64,000 nt of DNA, taken from Comamonas flocculans. Lineage in GTDB: Bacteria > Pseudomonadota > Gammaproteobacteria > Burkholderiales > Burkholderiaceae_C. Made by a program: the position numbers and the translations under genes. Location: the NCBI RefSeq assembly GCF_007954405.1, contig NZ_CP042344.1, positions 2,790,001-2,854,000 of the forward strand, given 5' to 3'. The first letter of the stretch is position 1. Each line of letters opens with the position of its first letter. Below, piece by piece: positions 17,325-27,187 of the stretch. The notes below the pieces were generated by a model, which searched no databases, was not told the DNA's origin, and saw only the letters and a program-made list of their open reading frames with translations.

Positions 17325-20300
17325 TTCGGCTGGCTGCCGCCCGGTTTCGTGCCGCACGCCCACCAGGGACAGGCCTTCGCCCGCCTGACGGGCGAGCAGG
17401 CCCGCTCGACCCTGGTGGCCACCGGCACCGGCTCGGGCAAGACCGAGTGCTTCCTCTACCCGATCCTGGAGCACTGCCGCGAACAACGGGAACTGGGCCG
17501 GACGGGCATCAAGGCCATCATCCTGTACCCGATGAACGCGCTGGCCTCGGACCAGGCCAGCCGCCTGGCCAGGGAGATTCTGCGCACACCCGCCCTGGCC
17601 GGTATCCGCGCGGGCCTGTACGTGGGCGAGGCCCCGGCCGAGGAGTCCTCCCGCGTGCAGCCTCTGGCCGATGGCAGCTTCTCGATCATCACCGACCGCA
17701 ACGCGCTGCGCGAAAACCCGCCGGACATCCTGCTGACCAACTACAAGATGCTGGATTTCCTGCTGATCCGTGCCGCCGATGCGCCGCTGTGGGCGCGGCA
17801 GCGGCCGGATACGCTGCGCTATCTGGTGGTCGATGAGCTGCATACCTTCGACGGTGCCCAGGGCACGGATCTGGCCTGCCTGATTCGCCGTCTCAAGGGC
17901 CGGCTGGAGACGCCGCCGGGGCAACTGGTGTGCGTGGGCACCTCCGCCACGCTGGGCAGCGATGCCGAACAGGATTTGCTGGCGTTTGCCGGCCAGGTCT
18001 TCGGCGAGACGCTGGATGACCAGGCCGTGATCGCTGAAGACCGCGAGCCGGTGGCGGAGTATCTGGCCGAAGCCGTGGTGGAGTTCACCCAGTCTCCGCC
18101 GCCGGATGCCGCGCCGATGCTGGACCCGGCAGGCCATGCCGACCTGCCGTCCTGGCTGGCGGCCCAGGTGCCACTGTGGTTCGGCACCCCGTGCAGCGCC
18201 GAACAGGTGGTTGATGCGGGCTGGCGCTGTCGCCTGGGCGGAATGCTGAAAAGCCATTTCGCCTTCCAGAACCTGTTGCGCGACATGGAACGCCTGGGGC
18301 CGCGCGCCGTGGCGCTGGACGATCTGCTGGCGGTACTGGCGCGCCGCCTGCCGCCCCATGCCGACGCGCGCTACCCGCTGCTGTGGCTGGGCAGCCTGCT
18401 GGCGCTGGTGGCGCATGCGCGCCAACCGCGTGGCGTGTCGCTCGACGCGGTGCGCGGCGAACAGGACACGGCCTTCTTCCTGCAACTCAAGGTGGAGCTG
18501 TGGCTGCGCGAGCTGCGCCGCATGGTGGCCTCGCTCGACAACCCGCCTCGGCTGACCCATCACGATGACCTGGGCAAGGCCGAGCAGGCGCAGGTCTGGT
18601 TGCCGGTGATCCACTGCCGCGACTGCCACGCCACCGGCTGGGGCGCCACCTTGCCTAGGACCAGCCCGAACCAGTTCAACCAGGACATCCAGCAGTTCTA
18701 CAGCGCCTTCTTCGCCGAGGATGTCAGCACCCGCTTTCTGTTTCCCCATGGCGAAAGCGCGGACCCGAAGGTGTTCGAGCACAAGAAGGTCTGCCCGCGC
18801 TGCGGCACGCTGCATGCGCTGGGGCAGACGCACTGCGACTGCGCCGAAGACCCGGTCGCGCTGGTGGACGTCGATGTGACGGCCAACCTGCGCGAAGGCA
18901 CGCGCAACGGCGCCCGCTATACCCGTTCCCATCACGACTGCCCGTACTGCGGCGGGCACAAGACGCTGTCCATCGTCGGCTCGCAAGCGGCCAGCCTGGC
19001 GGCGGTGATGCTGGCGCAACTGTTCGGTTCACGTTTCAACCCGGACAAGAAGCTGATCGCGTTTTCCGATTCGGTGCAGGACGCGGCGCACCGTGCGGGG
19101 TTCCTGGCGGCCCGCACCTGGCGCTTGAACTTGCGCCCGGCGGTGGCCCAGGTCATCGCTGCGGCGCAGCAGGCCGGCGAACCGCTTACGCTGGCGCAAT
19201 TGCCGCAGGCCTTCGAGGACCACTGGCTGCCCGCAATGGGGCAGGGCCATTACCTGGCCAACTTCCTGCCGCCGCAACTGCATTGGCTGCGGGATTTCGA
19301 AGCGCTGATGCGCGAAGGCGCGCTGCCGGCGGGGAGCGAGTTGCTGCAGCATTTGCGCCGCATCCTGCCGTGGGTGCTGAATGCCGAATTCGGCCAGGAC
19401 GCCCACATTGGCCGCAGCCTGACGATCACCGGGACGGCCAGCGTGGAGCCGCCATCGCAGGCGCTGGCTTCGGCTGCGCAGTGGCTGCTGCCACGCCTTC
19501 AGGCCACGTTGGAACCACTGGCGGATGTGTCGGCTGATGCCCTGGCGGTATTCCTGCAGGGCATCGTGCAATCCATGCAGCGGCTGGGCGCCTGGCGCGA
19601 CGCCGGCCTGCATTTCTATGCGCAAGTCGGCAACCGGCCGTGGGTCTACAAGCGCAATCCGGTGCAGTTCCAGATGTTGTCCGGCCCGCGCCCGCCGCGC
19701 TTTGTGAGCCTGGTCGATTACCAGCGCTGCGTGGGGGTGTTGGGCAGCCATGCGACGTGGTATCGCGCCTGGGCCTTCAAGGCGCTGGCGCCGCTGCATG
19801 CGCTGGCCCTGGGCGCCGACAGTTTGCTGCCGGGGCTGTATCAGTTGGCGTTCGAGGCGCTGGCCGAGGTGGGTTTGCTTGGCGCCGAACAGGCAGACGG
19901 CAAGCCGGAGATTCGCGTGTGGGGGCTGGAACCCGGCGCTTTTCTGGTTTCCCTGGGCAGCCGCGCCTGGGGTTGCGACATCTGCCGCAGCACGTGGCGC
20001 ACCGGGGCTGACGTGGCGCTGGCCGGGCAGCCTTGCCGGCATCCCGGCTGCCCTGGGCATCTGCACCCGCTGGCGCCAGACGCTGCCGACTATTACCGCA
20101 GCCTGTATCTGCATGCGGACATCCAGCGCGTGGTCGCTCGCGAACACACCGGCCTGCTGCCACGCGGCACGCGCGAGTGGGTGGAGCACAGCTTCAAGTC
20201 CGATAGCCAGGGGCCGGGCAGCGTCAATGTGCTCTCGGCCACGCCGACGCTGGAGATGGGGATCGACATCGGCGACCTGTCGGCGGTGCTGCAATGTTCC

Positions 20301-23300
20301 GTGCCGCCGCAGCAAGCCAACTACATCCAGCGTGCAGGGCGCGCCGGACGCAGCACCGGCAATGCCTTGTTGCTGACCATGGCGGCCAGCAAGCCCCACG
20401 ACCTGTATTTCTGGGCCGATCCCAGGGAAATGATCGCCGGCAGCGTGCCGGCGCCGGGCGTGTTCCTCAATGCCTCGGCGGTGCTGGAGCGCCAGTTGAC
20501 GGCGTTCACACTGGACGGCTGGGTGCGCGAACGGGGGCGGAGTGCGTCGATTCCGACAGAAATCCGCACGGTGCTCAGCGCGGTGGACAACGGCGCGACG
20601 ACGCGTTTTCCCTTCCCCTGGCTGGAGTATGTGGAGGCCAACCGCGCCAGCCTGCTGGATCGCTTCCTGGCGCTGTTCCAGCAAGGCGGCGAGCAGATCC
20701 TGACCGAAGCCACCCGACAGTGGCTGGCGCGGTTCGTCAACGGGCGGCAGGACGAAGAAAGCTCCCTGAGCTTCAAGATCATCAACAAGCTGCAGGGCAT
20801 TGCCCGGGACGTGGCGCAGATCAAGCGCTTGCGCGAGAAGGCCGCCAAGGAAATGGAGAAGCTGGAGCAGCTTGCGGTGCGCGGCGAGCAGCAGGAGGAA
20901 GAGCTGAAATCCCTGCGCCAGGAACGCGCGGCGCTGGCGCGACTGATCGCAGGCATCGAGGGCAAGGCCACCCTGAACGTCTTCACCGACGAAGGCCTGC
21001 TGCCCAACTATGCCTTCCCCGAACAAGGCGTGCTGCTGCGCTCGATCGTCGTGCGCGACACCCGCCGGGAAGGCGTGCCTGCCGAGCCTTTGACCTTCGA
21101 ATACGAGCGCCCCGGCGCAAGCGCGATCACCGAGCTGGCGCCCAACAACACCTTCTATGCCGAAGGCCGCCGGGTGGTCATCAACCAGGTGGATGTCTCC
21201 CGCGTCAAACCGGAAGCCTGGCGCCTGTGCCGCCAGTGCTCCTACGCCGAGCCTTTGTCGGCGGGTGACCACCACCTCCAGTGCCCGCGCTGCGGCGACG
21301 GCCAGTGGCGCGACACCGGGCGGGTTCATGAAATGCTGCGCCTGAGCACGGTGTTTGCGCGCACACTGGACCGCGAAAGCCTCATCGCCGACGACTCCGA
21401 CGAGCGCACGCGCGGTTTCTACGTGCGCCAGGCACTGGTGGACAGTCCGCCGGAAGCGGTGTGCCAGGCGTTCGCCATCGACAACCCGGACTTCCCGTTC
21501 GGATTCGAATTCCTCGATCGGGTGACATTCCGCGAGGTGAACTTCGGCGAGCAGACGGTGGATGCCACGCCGATGACCATCGCGGGCGAAGAACTCAACC
21601 GGCCGGGCTTCGCCATTTGCCCGGAGTGCGGCACGCTACAGCGCCGCCGCAAGGCCGAAGAGCTGTATCGCAACCATGCGCCCTGGTGCTCACGCCGCAA
21701 GACGCCCGAGACCAGCACACAACAATGCATCTTCCTGTACCGGGAGTTCGCCAGCGAAGGCATCCGACTGTTTTTGCCGGAAGTGGGGTTTGCCGAATCC
21801 AAAGAAGCCCTGCTGAGCTTCATCTCTGCACTGGAACTGGGGCTGAGCAAACGCTTCAAGGGTGCGGTGGCCCACCTGCGCATCGCGACTGATGTGCGCA
21901 TGGCAGCGGATGCGGAGTCGGCGCGCACCTACCTGGTGATCTACGACAGCGTGCCGGGCGGCACCGGCTATCTGAAGGAGCTGATGCGCGATCCGGCTCC
22001 CTTGTTCGAGGTGTTCAGTCTGGCGGCAGAGGCGTTGAATACCTGCACTTGCAATCAGGACGACACCGCAGATGGTTGCTATCGCTGCATGTACCGCTAC
22101 CGCAACAGCCACGAGCGCCAGGCCATATCACGCACGGTGGCGCAGAAGCTGCTGAAACAGATTCTGGAATACCGCGCCAACCTGAAACCGATTGCCAACC
22201 TGTCCCAGCAATCAGGCAACAGTCTGCTGGAGAGCACGCTGGAAAAGCGCTTTCTGGAGGCGCTGCGGCGTGCGCACGATGGCATCACGTTCACGCTCAA
22301 GGACAAGCTCGTCGGCGGCAAGCATGGGTACCTGGTTCAGGCCGGCAGTCGCCGCTGGCGTCTGGAGTTGCAGGTGGCGCTCGGTGAGCGCGAGGGCGTG
22401 GTCGTGCCATGCAAGCCGGATTTCGTGTTCTGGCCCGACGATGGCGTGGACGATTTGCCCGTGGCGGTATTCACCGATGGCTGGCAATACCACAAGCACA
22501 TCGTGGCCGAAGACCTGGCCAAGCGCATGGCAGTGGCCAAGAGCGGGCGATTCTCGGTCTGGACGTTGACCTGGGAGGACGTCGACCAGGCACTGGGCAA
22601 GCAGGCTGAAACAAGCCCGGGACCTTGGGAAGAATTGCTGCTCGCGCCTTCCGATCAGGTCATCACACGTTTATGCGAGGCGCAGGACATCACGGCATTG
22701 GGTCGCTTCCATCGCTTGTCTCCCTTCCTGCAATTGCACCGGCGGTTGGCGAGTGGGCAGCAGGGTCACTTGCGGCTTCTGGCGGGGATATTGGGCATTG
22801 CCATGCTGCAGCCCAGCGGCGATGAGGCTGCCTTGCAAGGTTTCAAGCAAGGCGTTTTTCGCCAGCGGCTCGACGACTATGGCTTGTTGCCCGACACCCG
22901 CGCGCACCGCTGGAGCCATCGCGCCTGGAGCGCGGTCGCACAATGGCTGGCCGGCCTGTCTCCGGAGCAGCTGCAGCAATGGATGACCGGCCAGGCAGCA
23001 GCATCCGCGGAGCCTGTCGTGCTGGTGCAGTGGCAACCGGGTGATGTCCCGGAGGCCGATCTGCAACGGCGCTGGCGCCAGTTGTGGCAATGCCTGAACC
23101 TGCTGTTGCCCTTGCGCCATCTTTGGGCAGGCCATGGGGAGATGGCGGGCCTGTCGGGTTTCCCGGCCAGCCCTGTGCTGCGCCAGGCCACGCAGCGGTT
23201 CGACAGCCGTTGGCACACGGCACTGGAGCTGGCCAGCCCCGACGTGCAGGCGTGGCTGCTTGCGCTGGCGCATGCCGGAGCACCGCTGCCGGAGGTCGGC

Positions 23301-23492
23301 TTCGAATTGATCGACGAGCGCGGGCGGGTACTGGCGCAAGCGGAACTGGCTTGGGCCAGCCAGAGGATCGCCGTGCTATTGACCGACTACCAAGACGATG
23401 CACCCCGGTTCGAGGCACAGGGCTGGACGGTCTACATCGCAATCGAGGACGCACCTACACAGGCACTTCTGGCCAGTTTGAAGGAGCATTGA
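17130..23492 (+). CDS. Large DEAH/DUF1998 helicase with C-terminal nuclease-like region (DrmA-DrmB/DruE-like)
   Basis: A 2,120-residue superfamily 2 helicase. Motif I is ATGTGSGKTE at 97-106, motif II VVDELHTFDGAQGTD with DELH at about 235-238, and the C-terminal helicase motifs include SATPTLEMGIDIGDLSAVLQ and QRAGRAGRSTG. A zinc ribbon lies at 1367 onward (CRQCSYAEPL, CPRCG). The DUF1998 domain ends with its cysteine cluster (CTCNQ at 1639, CYRCMYRYRN). In DISARM the helicase (DrmA) and DUF1998 (DrmB) are separate proteins; a fused layout also occurs in DruE of Druantia and in MrfA. Beyond DUF1998, residues about 1700-1800 carry KPDFVFWP and VAVFTDGWQYHKH, resembling Vsr/PD-(D/E)XK-like nucleases. 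GTG start with weak ribosome-binding site; an ATG-started duplicate of its 5' end is at 13153. The stop lies 1 bp before the next ATG. Confidence 0.82.
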   Translation: MQPLIVSQQITQGVADFLRAAFPATTPGFDGLIQRFLAERKRVFQGPYLTLPLPFRKQADRGLPAFGWLPPGFVPHAHQGQAFARLTGEQARSTLVATGTGSGKTECFLYPILEHCREQRELGRTGIKAIILYPMNALASDQASRLAREILRTPALAGIRAGLYVGEAPAEESSRVQPLADGSFSIITDRNALRENPPDILLTNYKMLDFLLIRAADAPLWARQRPDTLRYLVVDELHTFDGAQGTDLACLIRRLKGRLETPPGQLVCVGTSATLGSDAEQDLLAFAGQVFGETLDDQAVIAEDREPVAEYLAEAVVEFTQSPPPDAAPMLDPAGHADLPSWLAAQVPLWFGTPCSAEQVVDAGWRCRLGGMLKSHFAFQNLLRDMERLGPRAVALDDLLAVLARRLPPHADARYPLLWLGSLLALVAHARQPRGVSLDAVRGEQDTAFFLQLKVELWLRELRRMVASLDNPPRLTHHDDLGKAEQAQVWLPVIHCRDCHATGWGATLPRTSPNQFNQDIQQFYSAFFAEDVSTRFLFPHGESADPKVFEHKKVCPRCGTLHALGQTHCDCAEDPVALVDVDVTANLREGTRNGARYTRSHHDCPYCGGHKTLSIVGSQAASLAAVMLAQLFGSRFNPDKKLIAFSDSVQDAAHRAGFLAARTWRLNLRPAVAQVIAAAQQAGEPLTLAQLPQAFEDHWLPAMGQGHYLANFLPPQLHWLRDFEALMREGALPAGSELLQHLRRILPWVLNAEFGQDAHIGRSLTITGTASVEPPSQALASAAQWLLPRLQATLEPLADVSADALAVFLQGIVQSMQRLGAWRDAGLHFYAQVGNRPWVYKRNPVQFQMLSGPRPPRFVSLVDYQRCVGVLGSHATWYRAWAFKALAPLHALALGADSLLPGLYQLAFEALAEVGLLGAEQADGKPEIRVWGLEPGAFLVSLGSRAWGCDICRSTWRTGADVALAGQPCRHPGCPGHLHPLAPDAADYYRSLYLHADIQRVVAREHTGLLPRGTREWVEHSFKSDSQGPGSVNVLSATPTLEMGIDIGDLSAVLQCSVPPQQANYIQRAGRAGRSTGNALLLTMAASKPHDLYFWADPREMIAGSVPAPGVFLNASAVLERQLTAFTLDGWVRERGRSASIPTEIRTVLSAVDNGATTRFPFPWLEYVEANRASLLDRFLALFQQGGEQILTEATRQWLARFVNGRQDEESSLSFKIINKLQGIARDVAQIKRLREKAAKEMEKLEQLAVRGEQQEEELKSLRQERAALARLIAGIEGKATLNVFTDEGLLPNYAFPEQGVLLRSIVVRDTRREGVPAEPLTFEYERPGASAITELAPNNTFYAEGRRVVINQVDVSRVKPEAWRLCRQCSYAEPLSAGDHHLQCPRCGDGQWRDTGRVHEMLRLSTVFARTLDRESLIADDSDERTRGFYVRQALVDSPPEAVCQAFAIDNPDFPFGFEFLDRVTFREVNFGEQTVDATPMTIAGEELNRPGFAICPECGTLQRRRKAEELYRNHAPWCSRRKTPETSTQQCIFLYREFASEGIRLFLPEVGFAESKEALLSFISALELGLSKRFKGAVAHLRIATDVRMAADAESARTYLVIYDSVPGGTGYLKELMRDPAPLFEVFSLAAEALNTCTCNQDDTADGCYRCMYRYRNSHERQAISRTVAQKLLKQILEYRANLKPIANLSQQSGNSLLESTLEKRFLEALRRAHDGITFTLKDKLVGGKHGYLVQAGSRRWRLELQVALGEREGVVVPCKPDFVFWPDDGVDDLPVAVFTDGWQYHKHIVAEDLAKRMAVAKSGRFSVWTLTWEDVDQALGKQAETSPGPWEELLLAPSDQVITRLCEAQDITALGRFHRLSPFLQLHRRLASGQQGHLRLLAGILGIAMLQPSGDEAALQGFKQGVFRQRLDDYGLLPDTRAHRWSHRAWSAVAQWLAGLSPEQLQQWMTGQAAASAEPVVLVQWQPGDVPEADLQRRWRQLWQCLNLLLPLRHLWAGHGEMAGLSGFPASPVLRQATQRFDSRWHTALELASPDVQAWLLALAHAGAPLPEVGFELIDERGRVLAQAELAWASQRIAVLLTDYQDDAPRFEAQGWTVYIAIEDAPTQALLASLKEH

Positions 23493-23493
23493 A

Positions 23494-25608
23494 ATGGCAA
23501 TTTCACCCAAAATCGCCATGTCGGACGACTTTCTGAAATCGTTCGCCAAGATACCGCGTCAAAACCAGCAGGCGGTGCTGACCTTTGTCGCCAAATTCCG
23601 TCAGAATCCGCTGGCCAAAGGCATCAACTACGAGCGCATCAACGATGCCGCCGATGCCAACATGCGCTCAGTGCGCATCAACGACAACCTGCGCGGCATC
23701 ATCCTCAAACCGGAAACGGGCGATGTGTATTGCCTGTTGTGGGTGGATCGCCACGACGATGCCTATCAGTGGGCCAGGCGACATCGGGTTGCAATCCATC
23801 CGGACGTGGGCAGCCTGCAGGTCTATGCGGTGCAGGAAGTGCAGTCCCAAGCCGAGGAGAGCGCAGCTTCTGTCGAGGCATGGCCAAACGAGGGGTTGTT
23901 TGCGGACCTGGGTGACCAGGAAATTTGCAAGTTGGGCGTGCCGGAGGATCGTCTGGCGGCCGTTCGGGCAGTGGCATCAGAGGCCGACCTGGAAGCGCTT
24001 GAATCACAGTTGCCCGATGAAGCCTTCGAAGCCCTCTATCTGTTCGCAGCCGGAGAACCACTGGACAAGATATTGGCTGAGCGGGCGCCAGCCGAAGCTG
24101 TTGATCCACAAGACTTTGGCGCGGCGTTGGCGCGCGATGGCACACGTCGTCACTTCGTGGTCCTCACCGATGACAGCGACCTAGAGGCCTTGTTGGCTGC
24201 CCCCCTGGAGCGCTGGCGCGTGTTCCTTCATCCGAGCCAACGCAAGCTGGTTGAGGGCAACAAGAGCGGCCCCGTCAAGGTCACCGGCGGCGCAGGCACC
24301 GGCAAGACGGTGGTGGCTATGCACCGGGCACGCTGGCTGGCCAAGCAGTACATGGACCTCCCGGGACACCCGGTCGTCTTCACGACCTTCACTCGCACGC
24401 TGGCCGAGGACATCCGCCACAGCCTGGCCTTACTGTGCACGCCACAGGAATTGACCAAGATTCAAGTTGTCAACCTGGATCAATGGGCTTCAGGCCTGCT
24501 GCGCCGCTTCGGTTATCCGTACAGTCTGCTCTATGGCGGGAAACAACGCCGTGGTTTCTGGCAAGCCGCCTTGTCCGCGCTTCCAGCTGGTTCGACTGCT
24601 AGTGCCGCATTCTTGAAAGCGGAGTATGAGCGCGTGGTTTTGCCCCAAGGTTGCGAGACGGCGGAGGATTACATGCACGCCCGTCGCATCGGACGTGGCG
24701 GACAATTAGGCCGCTTGCAGCGCAAGGCCTTGTGGCCGGTGTTTGCCGAATACCGGGCACAACTGCACGCGGCCAATCTGCGCGAACCCGAGGAAGCCTT
24801 CCGCGATGCCTGCCAGTTGATTGCGCAGGAAAAACCGCAGCTCGGCATCCGCGCCATGGTGGTGGATGAAGCGCAGGACATCAGCGCCGCTGCTTATGCG
24901 TTGATTCGCGCCGCTGTGCCCGTGGCCGAAAACGACTTGTTCATTGCCGGTGACGCTCACCAGCGCATCTATCGCCACAAGGTGGCGCTCGGACGGGTAG
25001 GGATCGAAGTGCGCGGCCGCAGCCGTTCTCTCAAGGTCAACTACCGTACAACGGATGAAATTCGACGTTGGGCCTGTGCACAGCTAGCAGGTGTCGAAAT
25101 CGATGACCTGGACGGAAACATCGATACCTTGCGAGGCTATCGGTCCCTAACTCACGGTGAATTGCCAGAAGTCCTTTCATCTTCAACCTTGCAGCAAGAT
25201 GTGGAGCACATACTGTCAGTCCTTGCAGAGGGAGAAGCCGGCGGCGTCGAGGCCAGGCGAATTTGCATTGCGGTTCGTACCAACGACGATCTGGACGAAC
25301 TGGCCCGTGCTTTACGGCAACGTGGTGTGGCCTGTCTCAAACTGGATCACGGCACGATGGATGAACCTGCGGATGCTGGTGTCCGGCTGGCCACCATGCA
25401 TCGCGTCAAGGGGTTGGAGTTCGACATCGTCATCTTGGCGGGCTACCACGGTGCGGAACACTATGCCGAGCAGTTCAGCCACGATGAAGATATCGGCGTT
25501 GTTGGGGAAACAGAAACTGTGGAGCGGTGTTTATTGCATGTCGCAGCAACGCGAGCTAAACGGCAACTGATCGTACTGTCCCGGGATGCAATAGTTGGTG
25601 ATGCATAG
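23494..25608 (+). CDS. UvrD/Rep-type helicase with RelE-like N-terminal domain
   Basis: A 704-residue protein. Residues 1-105 read like a RelE/ParE-fold toxin (DDFLKSFAKIPRQNQQAVLT, RSVRINDNLRGIILKPETGD, YCLLWVDRHDDAYQWARRHR). The rest is a superfamily 1A helicase: Walker A GGAGTGKT at 265-272, motif II VVDEAQDISAAAY near 456, motif IV VNYRTTDEIRRWA and motif V/VI TMHRVKGLEFDIVILAGY and VAATRAKRQL. ATG start one base after the upstream stop, so it is read with the large helicase. RelE-UvrD fusions are known as a helicase family. Whether the N-terminal domain retains RNase activity is unknown; it may be a nucleic-acid or ribosome-binding module. It takes the position that the PLD nuclease DrmC holds in canonical DISARM. 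Confidence 0.82.
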   Translation: MAISPKIAMSDDFLKSFAKIPRQNQQAVLTFVAKFRQNPLAKGINYERINDAADANMRSVRINDNLRGIILKPETGDVYCLLWVDRHDDAYQWARRHRVAIHPDVGSLQVYAVQEVQSQAEESAASVEAWPNEGLFADLGDQEICKLGVPEDRLAAVRAVASEADLEALESQLPDEAFEALYLFAAGEPLDKILAERAPAEAVDPQDFGAALARDGTRRHFVVLTDDSDLEALLAAPLERWRVFLHPSQRKLVEGNKSGPVKVTGGAGTGKTVVAMHRARWLAKQYMDLPGHPVVFTTFTRTLAEDIRHSLALLCTPQELTKIQVVNLDQWASGLLRRFGYPYSLLYGGKQRRGFWQAALSALPAGSTASAAFLKAEYERVVLPQGCETAEDYMHARRIGRGGQLGRLQRKALWPVFAEYRAQLHAANLREPEEAFRDACQLIAQEKPQLGIRAMVVDEAQDISAAAYALIRAAVPVAENDLFIAGDAHQRIYRHKVALGRVGIEVRGRSRSLKVNYRTTDEIRRWACAQLAGVEIDDLDGNIDTLRGYRSLTHGELPEVLSSSTLQQDVEHILSVLAEGEAGGVEARRICIAVRTNDDLDELARALRQRGVACLKLDHGTMDEPADAGVRLATMHRVKGLEFDIVILAGYHGAEHYAEQFSHDEDIGVVGETETVERCLLHVAATRAKRQLIVLSRDAIVGDA

Positions 25609-25719
25609 CTTTCGAATCCCGGATGATTGCATAGACGCAAATCGCTATCCGCTGTTCATGGCATGCGCCGTGATGACAGAGCTGATAGCGAGTTTGCCAG
25701 CATCCGGGAGAGCCCAGAC

Positions 25720-27180
25720 ATGATGTTCTTTGCCCCGCCCCGCGAGCACTTCTTTCGCCCTCTCACGCATGACAACCGAGAGTTGTGCGCCGCTGTATTG
25801 CGCGCTCTGCACGAGCGCGTGCACGGAGCCAACGCCGACTATGCCGAGGTGCTGACCCGCGAGCTGGTGCTGGAGGTGATCCAGCATGCGCTGGCCAACC
25901 CCGCGCTGCGGGGTCTGGCCTTTGAGGCCGGGCAGACCGTGCGCGCCGAGGAAGAGCGTGCGTACGCCAGCGACCTGCTGCGCAAGCTCAAGGAGCATGG
26001 CTGGCTGGAAGACTATCGCGACCCCATTGACCTGCGGCCCACCCTCAAGCTCAGCCGCGCAGGCAAGGCCTTCAGCGAAACCTTCGCCAACCTCGACGAC
26101 TCGCGCGCCAAGACCCGCCAGCGCAACATGCGCTCGGCCCGCAAGGCCCTGGCGGCCTTTATCGCCACCCGAGATGCCGACGAGCTGTTGGACGCCCACG
26201 AGTTCGCCAGCCGCGTGGTGCAGGATCTGCAGGACGACATCGAATACTTCCGCCACTTGATCCAGAGCCTGACGCGCGAGGCGCTGGCGCAGAAGGTGGC
26301 CTGGAACGAGTTCAATGATTTCATCGAGAAGCGCTTCGCGCGCGAGTACGCCGTGCGCCTGGTGGCCGACTCGGCCGAGCGCCATCGCGGCCAGATCAAC
26401 GAAGCATTGGAAGATGTGCGCGCACTCGACGGCGAGCAACGCGCCGGCGTAGATGCCCATCTGCTGCAGCGCGCACCCTGGCTGGAACAGACGGCGCAGG
26501 GCCGCAGCCCGATGCTGTGGCTCGCTGACCGCATCGAGAGCATGGTCGATGCTGCCTGCGGCCTGAAGCTGCCCATGCTGCGTTCGGAGATGAACAACTA
26601 CGTGCGCCGCTTCACCAGCCTGCTGCGACAGGCGCTGTCCCTGGACTATGGCGCCGAGTCCCCGCTGGGCCGCACCATGGCGTGGCTGAAGGAGCAGCCA
26701 GATCCCGCCCGTGAAGGACTGCTCGACGTTTTGGCCCGCCGCCTGGCCACCGCCGAGATTCGCCTGCCCGGTGGCGTGCTGCGTTGGACGGTGCGCGATC
26801 GCGAATCAGAGGCCGTAGCGCAGGCACCGCTGGTCGTGGACGAAACCAGCCGCCTGAATGCGCTGCTGCGCCGGGCTGAAGCAGAGGCTTTCACCTTCAG
26901 CGATCAGCAGGTGCTGCAAGGCCTCTTGCCCCACCTGCAGGGTGGCCCCATCACGCTGGCGGCATTGCCAGTGGACACCGCCGAGGACGCTGTGCGCGTG
27001 CTGCATGCCGTGGGAGCGGCGCGTTCTGCCGAAGGGCGTCGCCTGATACAGGCTCGCAAGATGGCAGGGCAGGTGAGCACGACCTACTTCCAAGCCGACG
27101 ACTACGAGTTGCGCGTCGAACCACAGGATGGGATGGACATGCCGTCCAGCAGGGCCGGTGGCGCCGATAGGAGGCACTGA
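25720..27180 (+). CDS. jetA: Wadjet protein JetA (kleisin-like)
   Basis: Start is ATG 25720 (MMFFAPPREHFFRPLTHDNR) with GGAG 9 bp upstream; a longer frame from 25627 lacks these signals. The 486-residue, mostly helical protein is the kleisin-like subunit of the JetABC SMC complex, comparable to MukF, which with JetD recognises and cleaves plasmid DNA. The HFFRPL N-terminus suggests the DUF5716-type JetA rather than DUF3375, but I cannot settle the Wadjet subtype. The identification is supported by the three following genes in canonical order. A 111-bp gap separates it from the helicase gene and is the likely place for the Wadjet promoter, though no clear -35/-10 pair stands out. Confidence 0.82.
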   Translation: MMFFAPPREHFFRPLTHDNRELCAAVLRALHERVHGANADYAEVLTRELVLEVIQHALANPALRGLAFEAGQTVRAEEERAYASDLLRKLKEHGWLEDYRDPIDLRPTLKLSRAGKAFSETFANLDDSRAKTRQRNMRSARKALAAFIATRDADELLDAHEFASRVVQDLQDDIEYFRHLIQSLTREALAQKVAWNEFNDFIEKRFAREYAVRLVADSAERHRGQINEALEDVRALDGEQRAGVDAHLLQRAPWLEQTAQGRSPMLWLADRIESMVDAACGLKLPMLRSEMNNYVRRFTSLLRQALSLDYGAESPLGRTMAWLKEQPDPAREGLLDVLARRLATAEIRLPGGVLRWTVRDRESEAVAQAPLVVDETSRLNALLRRAEAEAFTFSDQQVLQGLLPHLQGGPITLAALPVDTAEDAVRVLHAVGAARSAEGRRLIQARKMAGQVSTTYFQADDYELRVEPQDGMDMPSSRAGGADRRH

Positions 27181-27187
27181 ACACACC

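Noticed and set aside
16881..21329. Two long minus-strand frames (712 and 766 codons) opposite the large helicase
   Set aside because: They mirror the helicase reading frame and contain no recognisable domain.
25627..25719. Longer JetA N-terminus
   Set aside because: No ribosome-binding site, and the text does not resemble the family start; ATG 25720 begins the MMFFAPPREHFFRPL sequence with GGAG at a proper distance.
27128..27187. JetB start inside jetA
   Set aside because: ATG 27188 after an AGGAGG gives the expected family length and does not overlap jetA.
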